DNA of 64,000 nt from Lota lota (GCA_026745465.1 JACYXH010000826.1:6804224-6868223); one strand, 5' to 3'. Shown: positions 27,147-39,187, counted from the first letter of the stretch. The notes: a model not told the origin generated them from the sequence alone. Program-made: numbers and translations.

Positions 27147-27827
27147 TGAGAACAATAGATCACCTGCAAAGTTAGCTGGTCATTGTAGAACCAAAATCTT
27201 AAAATTGTCAAAATTGTATTAGTTCAGTTTGAGTAACATATTCATAGCTGTTCCAAGTTTCATTCAAGTTAATGCTGTCCAATTTTTGGCAAGAACATTC
27301 TCCAAATAATCAGGAAACGCTTAATTACTGCATGATTAATTCACTTCATCATACCCTAACTTTGGGTTTGGTAAAAAAAAGAAAAAAAGCTTAAATAAAG
27401 TGTTGCATGTTGGAGAAAGCTGAGGTGAGGGGTGTTTGAAACATTCAAGATCATACATTTTTTAGGATGTGGACAGTCGTGGACATAATCATTGTATAAT
27501 ACATTTTTTATAAGTATTATATCCTTTTATTCAAAACCACTATTATTCCAATGATTGAAGTGCAAAGACATGTTTTCATTTGTTGTAGTGTTTAAAGGCT
27601 GTACTTCTAAAGACTATTCCCACTGTAAAGTAGGTCACAAGGACACATGTAATATCTTTTTGCACTGTCACTGTCTTCTGGCAAGCCACATATAAACAGA
27701 AATAGGGGTCACCTCCAAAAACCAACACAGTTACACAATGTGGACATGTATTCCTTCACCCCAAAGTCTCTCGGCTGTAAAATATATATGTATTTTCTAT
27801 GTATATATATAAGACGTGTTTCTTCCA

Positions 27828-28886
27828 CTACTCTCCCTTCTCATGGAGGCACGAACGCACACGCTTCCGCACGTAGAAAGCAGTGAGCGCGCTGCAGCAG
27901 GCCGTGAAGATGAAGAGAGCCACCGCGTCGTGCGCCAGGTCGCCATGGAGATTCTCGTAGAGGGGGCGCCGCTCGATGAAGTCTATGCGCAGCGCTTCGA
28001 TCTGCACCAGCGTGCACAGCACCAGGAACACGTGGAAGATCTGGTGGCCCTGGCCGAAGAAGTCGCACTTGCCGGGGAACCATCTCTCCGGGTGTGGGTA
28101 GGAGAAGAAGTAGGCACTGACCAGGAAGAACACCACCTGGTAGCGGTGGTACGCCACGGCTGGGTCGCTGCAGCCCGTCTGGTAGCAGCTGTAGATGCGG
28201 TGGAGCACGGGGCTGATGTCCAGGCAGTAGGCCAGGCCCGAGGGCACCACCTGGAAGAGCTTGTGGGCGAACTTGGGCATGCCGGGGCTGGAGTACTTCC
28301 CGTAGCAGCAGCCGAGGCAGGAGAGCCAGGCAAAGAAGGCGGCGGCGGGGAGGAAGAAGCCGCGCACCCTGCTGTGCCAGTCCCTCTCGATGGCGTAGTA
28401 GAAGTGGGCCAGGGCGCTGCCGTACTGGTACACGGCCACGCCCACGTAGTCCAGGAAGTAGAAGGTGTAGTGGGAGAGCTCGGACTTGGCGGAGAGCAGA
28501 TGGGCGAGCGCGCTGCAGGAGAGGTATGTGAAGGCGGCCAGCAGGACGATGAAGAGGGGCTGAGCGTGGGCGTCGCGCAGGAAGTCCACCGTCTCCGACA
28601 GCTCCTGCCACTTCACCAGGATGATAAGGGCAGCCAGGAGGTGCGTCCACACATTGAGGGCCTCATTGTGCCTCTGGAACAGTGTGAGGAAGTAGTAGCG
28701 CCAGCTCTGGTCGGGCTGCCGGTAGCCGTGGAGGATGTGGGGCTCCCTGAACACCCAGGGCACGTCGGAGGCCTTGACGGTGCACGGCAGGGTGGGGAAG
28801 GCCGACTCCAGCAGCTGGGGGATCTGCCTCAGCTGCTGGGCGTTGATGAACAGGCGACCGATCTGCTCCATCACCACCGTCGCCAT
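27828..28886 (-). CDS. paqr7: Membrane progestin receptor alpha (PAQR7), 352 aa
   Basis: PAQR-family (progestin and adipoQ receptor) multi-pass membrane protein. In fish, mPR-alpha is a cell-surface steroid receptor implicated in rapid progestin signalling during oocyte maturation and in sperm. The coding region is one uninterrupted exon starting MATVVMEQIG and ending CLHEKGE, the usual length for the family. Visible family marks are the N-terminal PWVFRE..I..GYR segment (about residues 43-56), S-x3-H (Ser125, His129), Asp146 in FYFLDYVGV, and GHQIFH (His281, His285). In related receptors these Ser/His/Asp residues line a metal-binding site. Hydrophobic stretches at about 80-93, 109-131, 141-164, 177-194, 212-226, 248-262, 284-298 and 321-338 fit seven to eight membrane helices. 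The frame stays open 30 codons further upstream (to 28976), but the family start and a splice acceptor directly before it favour 28886. GC-rich coding sequence in AT-rich surroundings. Fish can have a and b copies; I cannot tell which this is. Confidence 0.96.
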   Translation of the reverse strand: MATVVMEQIGRLFINAQQLRQIPQLLESAFPTLPCTVKASDVPWVFREPHILHGYRQPDQSWRYYFLTLFQRHNEALNVWTHLLAALIILVKWQELSETVDFLRDAHAQPLFIVLLAAFTYLSCSALAHLLSAKSELSHYTFYFLDYVGVAVYQYGSALAHFYYAIERDWHSRVRGFFLPAAAFFAWLSCLGCCYGKYSSPGMPKFAHKLFQVVPSGLAYCLDISPVLHRIYSCYQTGCSDPAVAYHRYQVVFFLVSAYFFSYPHPERWFPGKCDFFGQGHQIFHVFLVLCTLVQIEALRIDFIERRPLYENLHGDLAHDAVALFIFTACCSALTAFYVRKRVRSCLHEKGE

Positions 28887-28892
28887 GTCAAT

Positions 28893-30166
<1,274 letters not shown>

Positions 30167-30310
30167 CTTTCAGAAAATATAATCAATCCAAAGCCTTCAA
30201 TAGCGCCTTTGTATTATAACCCAAATGCGCTCTAACTATAAATGGCATTGTTTGTGTGGATAAATGTTGAAAGGACAATTGTTTCAGTGGAGGAGAAGCG
30301 ATCTCGGCTC
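30167..30310 (-). other. paqr7: Candidate non-coding first exon of paqr7
   Basis: The only firm support is the near-consensus minus-strand donor at its 3' end (AAAG|GTAAGACG). The 5' end is a guess, placed near the GC-richer segment GGAGGAGCCGAGGATACGCC at about 30320-30345. No start codon is needed because translation begins in the next exon. Confidence 0.35.
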
Positions 30311-30430
30311 TTAGAAGACCGAGGAGGAGCCGAGGATACGCCGAGCTTTTTGATAGGCAGATATTTTAGCCAATCAGCGAATAGCATGGTCTTTTTTTGT
30401 TCTGACCTGGACCAATAACTGCCCTATAGC
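30311..30430 (-). promoter_or_regulatory. Candidate paqr7 promoter with two CCAAT boxes
   Basis: Plus-strand GCCAATCAG (30371-30379) and ACCAATAAC (about 30410-30418) are inverted CCAAT boxes for minus-strand transcription, about 60-110 bp upstream of the inferred first exon. A short CpG-containing stretch (GACCGAGGAGGAGCCGAGG) adjoins. Motif-level inference. Confidence 0.35.
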
Positions 30431-32880
30431 CAAGCATCCCATTCTCATCAGAATGTATGACACGCAAAGGCTACACTATAAGGAATGTATGTTTCGTTTA
30501 TTAAGGTTTTTGAAAATGGGTTGTAGTAAAGAACAACGCATGACTATTATGAACTTTCATCTAGCATGCAGTATGCCTATTCGTCTCTCTGGGCTAACAT
30601 ATCTGTTTCTTACAATGGCAATGGACCCGATGATCAATTGTCTATGAAGACAGACGGAAGCTATCGGTTGGATGTGTGTGTTTATTAAACTCACTGATAA
30701 CACAACGAAGCAAGTGTGTGCCTTATCTGGTGCAGTGCATAACGGTTTGTTTCCGTCATATGTCATATTCTGATAGCAGGGCATATACATGCCTACCCAT
30801 CACAAGACAATGTGCTTATTTAGGTTGCAAAAAAGGAAAGAAACATTAACGTGTTAATGATACGTTTTGCATTAAATGCATTACATTACATTAACATAAT
30901 AAGCAATTACAACATTTGTAATTTATACAACATTTATACAAAATTATAAATTAAATTAAATTAAATATTAAATTAAATATTAAATTTAAAATAATTTTAA
31001 ATAAAAAACTACACTTGAATAGCTGTCGTGTCTTGCCTCTTCATTTAACCAGGATTAGGGTTTAAGGACCTAAACCTGTACAGGCCTGTGGCCTACTGCT
31101 GAATATATAGATTAAATACATAAAGACATAAAGACACGCAACAGGTTAAACAGGCTTAATCTCTTCAACACAGCTCGCAATAAACAACTTAACAAAGAGG
31201 TTTCTGTGCAACGCTGCAACACAGACAAATAATTCACACACTGGCCGCTATGTGCCGCTGACACCACACACATTCCTTGGCATTGTGTCATCAGCTCGGT
31301 AAAGTGGGATCAGCGAGGATTGGAATATTTTTTAATGATTAGAGACACAATCTGGCATTCGTTTGCAGTCAACTGCACAGTCAACTGTCTTAAACCCTGA
31401 CAGGGTATAAGAAGACAGTTACTAGTTGATAGGGAACGCTTAATCATTTTCTGAGCTTGGAAAATAAACTGGGTATGTCTCTTTTAGAGCGGACAATGTC
31501 CAGTTCTAACTTGTTCTAATCGAGTTTTAAAGAATCTTAACTAAACACAAAGTCCCAAACCAGATCACAAACATAATTCATATTTCTCTCAACACATCAA
31601 AAAATAGAATGCTCTTAAGTAGTAGAAGTGCATAAATAAACAATAGAACAGAATACCTGCAAATATAGTTAGTGCAATTTTCCACTTCCTTTTTTAATGA
31701 ATGTAATTATGTAATGCATTGAAATCCATTAATATGGCGGCTATGCAGCAAGTTTGCTATTCTATGGGGTAGGCTACAGGCTGAGAGTAGGCTTACATCA
31801 ATAATAAGCTCTTACATTGACTTTGGTTGGATACATATTCGGTTAAACATACTTTCATATACCTTCCTCACCAATGTGGCATACAATTGATTATTAATTC
31901 ATGCCTTGGCCTTGTTCTTTGTTCCGCTGAGGATATGAGTTTCCTTAAGGTGTTGTCCTGTTGAATAAACAGACGTTTGGGCGTGTCAAGCTTAATGTTT
32001 GTATATTATTTCCTACTGGACGGAAAGTTCATGTCAATGATGAACACAATGCTTATATGATGATTCTTCATCCTTTCTAATTGCTCTTCTCTTGGTCTAT
32101 ATGATGTGAAACTAAAGAAGTCAACACAGATACTGTGGAAAATAATGAATGGTTGAAACACCAATTTCATGTGTATTTATATTTAAATCTAGTCTGATAT
32201 ATGTCACTTTTTGTGTGATCAAAGGATGGCTATCATTTAAAATAAAGTGTAAACAAGTGTACGCGTGTAATTGTTATACTTACCACTAGAGGACCCCATT
32301 TAAATAACCATTCAGGACGTCTGAATTCAACCGTTTTTGTGTAATAATCCGTGTGTGATTATGGAATATAACATTTACTTCAAGCACTCAAGCAACCACA
32401 GCATGGAATTAAATACATTTTTGTTATTTGTATATGTGAATTAATGTTTAATGTGTTCGAATTGTATGTGTCATTGGTTTACAAACGTCATTTGTGTCTT
32501 CAAGCGTCATACCTTTTCATCATAGTACACAGTTTTCTGATACTGTAATTTTTGTTGTACATCCATTAAATTCAAAAACATCCAAAAAATTAAGATTTTG
32601 GAAAATTAAATGTTAATGATTCATAAATCTACAAATCAAAATAAATTAGAAATAATAATAATAATCAAGATAAAGGGTCATTTCGAATAGGAGCCAAATA
32701 GGCATATACACAACAATTATATAATACTATAATATGAAAGGAAGGTAAACATTCGAAAATGTTATGTGTTGCCAAGATAATGATCAGATGTCTTTCGTTA
32801 GTTGATTATTTGTAGACTTCAACCCAAATGGAAAATGTAGTTGTTCAAAAGGTTATTTTGCGGTGTTCCGACTTTTACTT
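30431..32880. other. Intergenic region between divergent paqr7 and serinc2
   Basis: About 2.5 kb of AT-rich DNA with no gene seen. It contains an AAATT-type low-complexity tract at 30941-31007. Confidence 0.6.
30941..31007. repeat. AAATT/TTAAA low-complexity tract
   Basis: Imperfect repeats of TTAAATTAAA and TAAATATTAAA. Confidence 0.85.
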
Positions 32881-32894
32881 TGAAGGAAATTAAC

Positions 32895-32970
32895 GTTTAA
32901 TGACCGGAAGTTCTTATGTCAGACAGTCATTGAGCTCGGTAAAAGTCGCAGGTGTCTTGTTATCTTCGCT
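32895..32970 (+). promoter_or_regulatory. serinc2: Candidate serinc2 core promoter with ETS site
   Basis: ACCGGAAGT at 32903-32911 is a full match to the ETS/GABP consensus often found in TATA-less vertebrate promoters, about 100 bp upstream of the serinc2 start codon. The following sequence (about 32930-32990) leads into a short 5' UTR. The start site itself is not determined. Confidence 0.4.
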
Positions 32971-33010
32971 CTCTAGTATTCTTATATTTTTTATTCTTTT
33001 ATAGAACAAC

Positions 33011-36000
33011 ATGGGCGCTTGTTTGGCGCTTTGTTCCCTGGCCAGCTGTGTAAGTACATCATTTATCCATCCATTTGTTGTATTGAGTCGGCTCTATTTG
33101 GCATATCAGCTCCCGCATTCAGTAATAATAAATAGCAATGGTTGTCGAATAAGTAAAGCATATCAACCTTAGATGATTGATTGTTAATATCATGTACAAC
33201 ACACGCATACACACGATGCAGGCTGTATTGGTTTCCAAGATGACGGTTCAAACCAAACATGTACATTTCTAAGCTAAACAACCTCAACATATAGACTCAA
33301 TCGTGTATATCGTGGTTTTAATTTAAAGCAATTGCAAATTGGTTTGAGGTGGCATATGACTCATATAACATGATGAGGCTGGGAGTTTGTGCGGTTTGAT
33401 GACTGTTCCTTGTTCCTCTTCCTGCCAGGCCTCCTGTCTGTGCGGGTCAGCGCCCTGTCTTCTGTGCGGCTGCTGCCCTTCCTCCAAAAACTCCACCATC
33501 ACACGCCTGATTTTCTCATTCTTCCTGCTCCTCGGCACCATCGTGTCTGTCATAATGATCCTCCCTGGGATGGAGGAACAGCTTCGAAAAGTGAGGCTCC
33601 TGAATGTCACACATACAACATTATCCAATCAAAGGTGTCACAAGGATTTGCAATGCTTCGCCACATTGTTTCTTGCATGTGCTTTCTGTGACATGATGTG
33701 TTCTACAAATAACAAACTGCATACATATAATTGATAGAGATCTTCTTGAAAATCTTTATTTTAAAGAAATCAGAAAAGTTTAAGCTATTGTTTGATTTCA
33801 ATTTGTTTTTCGTTTGGTAGATACCAGGGTTCTGCGTGGATGGAAACAGAATACCTGGCCTTGATAACCTAGTGGACTGTGATGTCATCCTTGGCTACAA
33901 GTCTGTGTACCGCATGTGTTTTGCCATGACCTGCTTCTTCTTCTTGTTCTCTGCTATTATGATTCAAGTCCGCAGCAGCAAAGACCCTCGTGCTGCTGTC
34001 CAAAATGGGTAAGTAACTGGTAACGACAGATGATTTGATATTTAATATGTCTTTGTTCTGTTGTATGAGAACATATACATATCCACAGCAGTTTGGTTTG
34101 GCCATGTGTGATGTTATAAAATAAAGTTATTATTTTTTGTTTCCTAGATTCTGGTTCTTCAAGTTCCTGATTCTAATTGGGATTACAGTAGGAGCCTTCT
34201 TCATCCCTGGTGGAATGTTTCATACTGGTGCGTTGTTTCTGCTTGACTGCTTCTAATTAAAATAATTGCAGAGCAGTAACGGCAATGCACTTCTGCTTGT
34301 AAAAGGCTTCTTCATCACTTGGACACAAGACACAAGAATATTCTCTACTAGAATGCCATTGTTGTGTCATTTCAGGGCTTCCACATCTATGCCAGATTGT
34401 TGAGTTAAAAATGAAATACAATAGACATGGCTGGCAGTGTTTGTTAATTGTAGCCCCTGTTTGAGCAGATAACGAGATGGGCTGTGATGAATACGTTGTC
34501 TGTTCCACAGTTTGGTTTTACTTTGGAGCAGTGGGATCGTTCATCTTCATCATCATCCAGCTCATTCTCCTCATCGACTTCGCCCATTCCTGGAACAAGG
34601 TGTGGGTGGCGAACGCTGAAGAGGGGGACAATAAGTGCTGGTTTGCAGGTACTCGATTAAAATGAGACATTTTGTGTTTTTTTGTTCTTAAATGTAATAT
34701 ATTACATTACTCTAGAATTACTCTTAGTTGTCTTTACAATTATGTGTTTGCTTGCATCGAGGATAGTGATTTATAAATGTATTTGCAAAGCAGGTAGGTG
34801 TTTAATGCATATGTTTGACCCTTCAGGCTTGCTGTCCTTCACGGTCCTCCACTATGCGCTGGCGTTCACAGCGGTGGTGCTGTTCTACGTGTACTACACC
34901 CAGCCTGACGACTGCACTGAACACAAGGTCTTCATCAGCCTCAACCTCATCTTCTGCGTCATCATCTCTGTCGTCTCCATCCTGCCCAAAGTCCAGGTAC
35001 ACTCACATTCATTCCCTGGTGGGCTTGAATAGGGCTTGAAGTCAGGATGTTTTTCGGGAGCAATAATTTAATGAGGGTCTCCAGATTTTTACTCATAGAT
35101 TTAAATAACAACAATAGTTTGGCTGTTGTTTTTTTACTTTAACAATGCAGATTTGTTTCCAGACCTGGCCTATGAGTTATGGCCCCTGGAACTATCAAGC
35201 TGAGATGTTTGCCCGGATAAGCAAATACATAGTATATATTGTGTATATATATTGCTATGTTTATGCAAAAACAAAATGGCTTCTGTTTATTGTATGCAGA
35301 AATGTATACACCAGCATGAGAGCTCCACCAAAAAGGTACCAGAGCACAAAAGCTTACTTATTTGGTAGAGGAAAAGTATCCGAATTCTTAGCGATGCAAA
35401 GTCCAAAAAGTAATTATATCTGAAAATTTATCCTAACTACTATTAACTACCAGGAAATGCAGTACATTAAAAATTTGCCTTGGACTTTTATAATTTAAAG
35501 TAAGGGAAATATGTCCTGAGTCAGTTGTAACTGAGCATCTAATGTTTTGGCAAGTCATTGTGTATGTGTGTGTGCGTGTCACTTCTCATTATGTTACAGG
35601 AAGCTCAGCCTCACTCTGGTCTACTTCAGGCATCTCTTATCTCACTCTACACCATGTATGTAACTTGGTCTGCAATGACCAACAATCTAAGTGAGTCGCT
35701 GTTTTTTGTGCTCTAATATTGCAACAACAAACAAAGGTGTTGCGTGTTAATTCTGTTTAGTTTCTGTCCGTTATTTTGTGCTGGTGAGTTCACTCCACAA
35801 AGTGTGGGTGAACAGTTGCAGTGTGTGCTAATAATTTGTATATAATGTGTGAAAAAAAGTTTTTTACTATGTTACATTTCTAGATTGATCTCATTTTTTT
35901 TTTTTACCCCTTGTAGGTCATTATTTTGAATAATATGACATAAATATGGTTAATGGTCATAGCACATAATAGCCACTAGAGAACGGTACACTTTGCACAT

Positions 36001-39000
36001 AATTTAATCTGGTGAAAGGAGTTTGCCGGTTTTCATAGACCCCCCGGTTATTGTTGATATTGTCTATGTAAAACACCCATGATTTTTGTTCAACTCACCC
36101 ACTCACTAGTGGGCACTATTAGAAAAAAACGACCAAGCCAGGGCAGTTTTGTGTGCGCTATCTTGTGGTGGACCAAACGAAGAGACAGCTATGGGAGCTG
36201 CTAAACACTAGAATGGATGTCAGTGGCTCGCCAACTGCCCAATTTCAGTGAGTTTATCAGAAATGTCAGATTTACATCTTCACATAGACACTATCAACAA
36301 CTAACCTGGGGTCTTAGGATTTTAATGCCATGTGTAAAGGCACTTTGCCCCTTCTTTTTATTCATTTTTCAAATATTGTAATTAATTTTGTGTGTTTGTG
36401 CATGTGCGCGTGTGTTCAGATCGTAACTGTAACCCCAGCCTGCTGAGTCTGGTGTCCAACGGGAGCGCTGCCCAGCTCGCCACCGGCACCAACCCAGAAC
36501 ACCTGCAGTTGTGGGACGCCCAGAGCGTGGTTGGCCTCGTCATCTTCCTGTTCTGCACGCTCTACGCTAGGTCTGCACCCGAGCCCGTCTGGGCCAGTTA
36601 TAGACAAATTGTAATGTTCACTAACCACTCTCTCCTATTAACTTATTATCTCTCCCCCCCCCCCTTCCCCCAGTATCCTCTCCTCCAGCAACACTCAGGT
36701 GAACTAGCTGATGACTAGTAGTGTTGGAACGTACCCCTAACTCCCCTCTGTCTCCCTCTCTCAGTATCTACTACTCCAGCAACACTCAGGTGAACTAGCT
36801 GATGACTAGTAGTGTTGGAACGTACCCCTAACTCCCCTCTGTCTCCCTCTCTCAGTATCCGCTCCTACAGCAACACTCAGGTGAACTACCTAGTGACTAG
36901 TAGTGTTGGAACGTACTCCTAACTCCCCTCTGTCTCCCTCTCTCAGTATCCGCTCCACCAGCAATACTCACGTGAACTAGCTGATGACTAGTAGTGTTGG
37001 AACGTACCCCTAACTCCCCTCTGTCTCCCTCTCTCAGTATCCGCTCCTCCAGCAACACTCAGGTGAACTAGCTGATGACTAGTAGTGTTGGAACGTACCC
37101 CTAACTCCCCTCTGTCTCCCTCTCTCAGTATCCGCTCCTCCAGCAACACTCAGGTGAACTACCTAGTGACTAGTAGTGTTGGAACGTACTCCTAACTCCC
37201 CTCTGTCTCCCTCTCTCAGTATCCGCTCCACCAGCAATACTCACGTGAACTAGCTGATGACTAGTAGTGTTGGAACGTACCCCTAACTCCCCTCTGTCTC
37301 CCTCTCTCAGTATCCGCTCCTCCAGCAACACTCAGGTGAACTAGCTGATGACTAGTAGTGTTGGAACGTACCCCTAACTCCCCTCTGTCTCCCTCTCTCA
37401 GTATCCGCTCCTCCAGCAACACTCAGGTGAACTACCTAGTGACTAGTAGTGTTGGAACGTACCCCTAACTCCCCTCTGTCTCCCTCTCTCAGTATCCGCT
37501 CCACCAGCAATACTCACGTGAACTAGCTGATGACTAATAGTGTTGGAACGTACTCCTAACTCCCCTCTGTCTCCCTCTCTCAGTATCCGCTCCACCAGCA
37601 ATACTCACGTGAACTAGCTGATGACTAGTAGTGTTGGAACGTACCCCTAACTCCCCTCTGTCTGCATCTCTCAGTATCCTCTCCTCCCAGCAACACTCAT
37701 GTGCACTACCTAGTGACTAGTAGTGTTGGAACATACCCCTAACTCCCCTCTGTCTCCCTCTCTCAGTATCCGCTCCTCCAGCAATACTCAGGTGAACAAG
37801 CTGATGCAGACCGAGGAGGGGGGAGGCTCCGGGGGGGAGGGTGTGGTGGGGGAGGACGGCCTCCTCAGGGCCGTGGACAATGAGGAGGAGGCGGTGTCCT
37901 ACAGCTACTCCTTCTTCCACTTTCACCTCTGCCTCGCCTCCCTCTACATCATGATGACCTTGACCAACTGGTACCAGTGAGTACTCCACCCTGACCTCTG
38001 ACCTGGAGACACCACTGGGGTCCTGACCTCTAATCTACTGGGGACCTGACCTCTGACCTACTGGAGACACTACTGGGGTCCTGACCTCTGACCTACTGGG
38101 GACACTACTGGGGTCCTGACCTCTGACCTACTGGAGACACTACAGTGGTCCTGACCTGCTTGAGACTCTAGGGCTGTCCCCGACTAAGCATTTCCTTAGT
38201 CGACTAAACGCAAACCATCCCAACTAATAGTCAACTATAGTCATATTTTTTTTTCCAGTTGTGGATTTTAATCTGAATCATTGTTCTATTTAGTTTCTAC
38301 ATTTAATTCTAATTATTCTTAAGAATGCAAGAAATACTCCAAAACTGTAAACAAATAGACGGCCCAAATCTCAATGAGGGGGGCCGACTCGTTTTGTAGG
38401 CGTTCTTTTTCAATTGGTGCACCATACAAATCGGCCATAATACCAAACAATTTACATATCGAATGTCAGTTTGAATGTGTATTTTATGCTTGGTTACACC
38501 CACACTGGAGCTTTTTTGACCGGCTTTTTACTGATGTAGAGCTAGCGGGATACGCTTTTATTTTAACGTTACATTCATTCAGGACATTTCGAAACGTGAG
38601 AAGTATCTGTTTTAATTGCGTTTCACTTTGGCTGCTGTTTGGGGCAGGGTAGTTTGTATTTCGCCTCATGTGTAGAAATATTTACCAATCGATGGTTCTA
38701 TATCAGTAACAACCATTTTTGATGTATTGCAACTCTGTAAATATTGCAAGTCTGTAAATATTGCAATACGATATTATTATTATTATTTATTTTTTTGTGC
38801 GATTTTATATTTAGTGTGGTTTAACGTTGGAGTTCTGGTTCTACAGGTCCAGCTCATTTTTATTTTTTTATGAATGTGGTCGAACAGAACATAGTTGATG
38901 GCAATTGACTATTGGCATCAACTAATGTATGAAACTTCACTCTCACTCCTTTGGATTCCACTAAGGACTCAAAATACTTGACCAAATCAGTTGTAGTTGT

Positions 39001-39187
39001 ATTAGTGGTGCCTTTCTTTCTGAGATGTTTCTCTCTGCTTGTCCCCAGGCCAGACACGAGCATCCAGAGCATGAGCAACAGCATGCCGGCTGTGTGGGTG
39101 AAGATGGCGTCCAGCTGGCTCGGCCTGGCCCTCTACCTCTGGACCCTCCTGGCACCGCTCGTCTTCCCGGACCGGGAGTTCAACTGA
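33011..39187 (+). CDS. serinc2: Serine incorporator 2 (SERINC2), 10 coding exons, 455 aa
   Basis: SERINC/TDE1-family multi-pass membrane protein. The family was named for serine incorporation into membrane lipids, and members are now described as lipid scramblases. Exons: 33011-33049, 33429-33590, 33821-34008, 34148-34227, 34511-34648, 34827-34996, 35600-35690, 36420-36570, 37767-37976, 39049-39187. Together they make 1368 nt with no internal stop; introns are GT-AG with phases 0,0,2,1,1,0,1,2,2. The start codon has good context (AACAACATGG), and [13 protein letters not shown] is the SERINC2-type N-terminus, followed by the Cys-rich [10 protein letters not shown] segment. Marks include Y97-RMCFA, NGFWFFKFL at 129-137, DFAHSWN at 179-185, an Asn-Gly-Ser sequon at 303, YSYSFFHF at 385-392 and a Gly/Glu-rich loop at 356-371. 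The usual ten or so hydrophobic helices are present, and length equals the mammalian protein. Oddities: a weak donor (GTCTGC) after exon 8, and twelve decoy copies of the exon 9 acceptor. Confidence 0.95.
34997..36419 (+). other. serinc2: serinc2 introns 6 and 7 (exon 7 at 35600-35690)
   Basis: Intron 6 (34997-35599) and intron 7 (35691-36419) are AT-rich and contain no recognised element. The smaller introns 1-5 (33050-33428, 33591-33820, 34009-34147, 34228-34510, 34649-34826) are likewise unremarkable. Each has a GT donor and a pyrimidine-AG acceptor. Confidence 0.8.
36664..37806 (+). repeat. 91-bp tandem array of duplicated 3' splice site plus exon 9 start
   Basis: Thirteen copies lie in serinc2 intron 8 and exon 9. 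The first base after the AG falls at 36674, 36765, 36856, 36947, 37038, 37129, 37220, 37311, 37402, 37493, 37584, 37675 and 37767 (the genuine exon 9). The period is exactly 91 bp, with a single 92-bp step last. Each unit has CTAAC about 25 nt before the AG (branch-point-like), a CTCCCTCTCTCAG acceptor, then TATCCGCTCC...ACTCAGGTGAAC from the exon and about 50 bp of intron-derived sequence. Most decoys read GTG AAC TAG where exon 9 reads GTG AAC AAG; the others stop slightly later. Units fall into three types (CAGGTGAACTAG, CAGGTGAACTAC, CACGTGAACTAG) that recur in order, giving a 273-bp higher-order repeat. Confidence 0.97.
37993..38158. repeat. 35-bp minisatellite in serinc2 intron 9
   Basis: About five copies of a unit beginning GACCTCTGACCTACTGGAGA and ending CTGGGGTCCT start only 17 bp after the exon 9 donor. 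The second copy is internally deleted. Confidence 0.9.
38169..38250. mobile_element. hAT-like terminal fragment
   Basis: AGGGCTGTCCCCGACTAAG and TTAGTCGACTAAACG match the terminus of a common teleost hAT-type non-autonomous element (GGGCTGTCCC..GACTAA). The opposite inverted terminus was not found before exon 10, so only one end is present. Confidence 0.55.

Larger units (their letters stand above)
25855..27827 (-). other. paqr7: Probable paqr7 3' untranslated region
   Basis: From the paqr7 stop codon down to a strong poly-A signal on the minus strand there is about 1.97 kb of non-coding, AT-rich sequence with no other gene signal. A proximal minus-strand AATAAA at 27526-27531 would give a much shorter alternative 3' UTR of about 300 nt. 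The extent is inferred, not shown by transcript data. Confidence 0.45.
37977..39048 (+). other. serinc2: serinc2 intron 9
   Basis: The intron runs from the GTGAGT donor to the TGTCCCCAG acceptor. It contains a 35-bp minisatellite directly after exon 9 and a hAT-like terminal fragment, both listed separately. The rest is unique, AT-rich sequence. Confidence 0.85.

Noticed and set aside
33387-33734. 115-codon frame as an independent small gene
   Set aside because: It is serinc2 exon 2 read into its flanking introns; the exon boundaries and frame fit the full gene.
36392-36718. Single-exon reading of serinc2 exon 8 continuing to 36718
   Set aside because: After CTLYA the frame runs into unrelated residues; family alignment requires splicing at 36570 to SIRSSSN at exon 9.
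36674-37766. A CRISPR-like array, because repeats of constant period alternate with variable parts
   Set aside because: The units are near-identical across their whole 91 bp, lie inside a vertebrate gene and derive from its own exon-intron boundary; there are no spacers.
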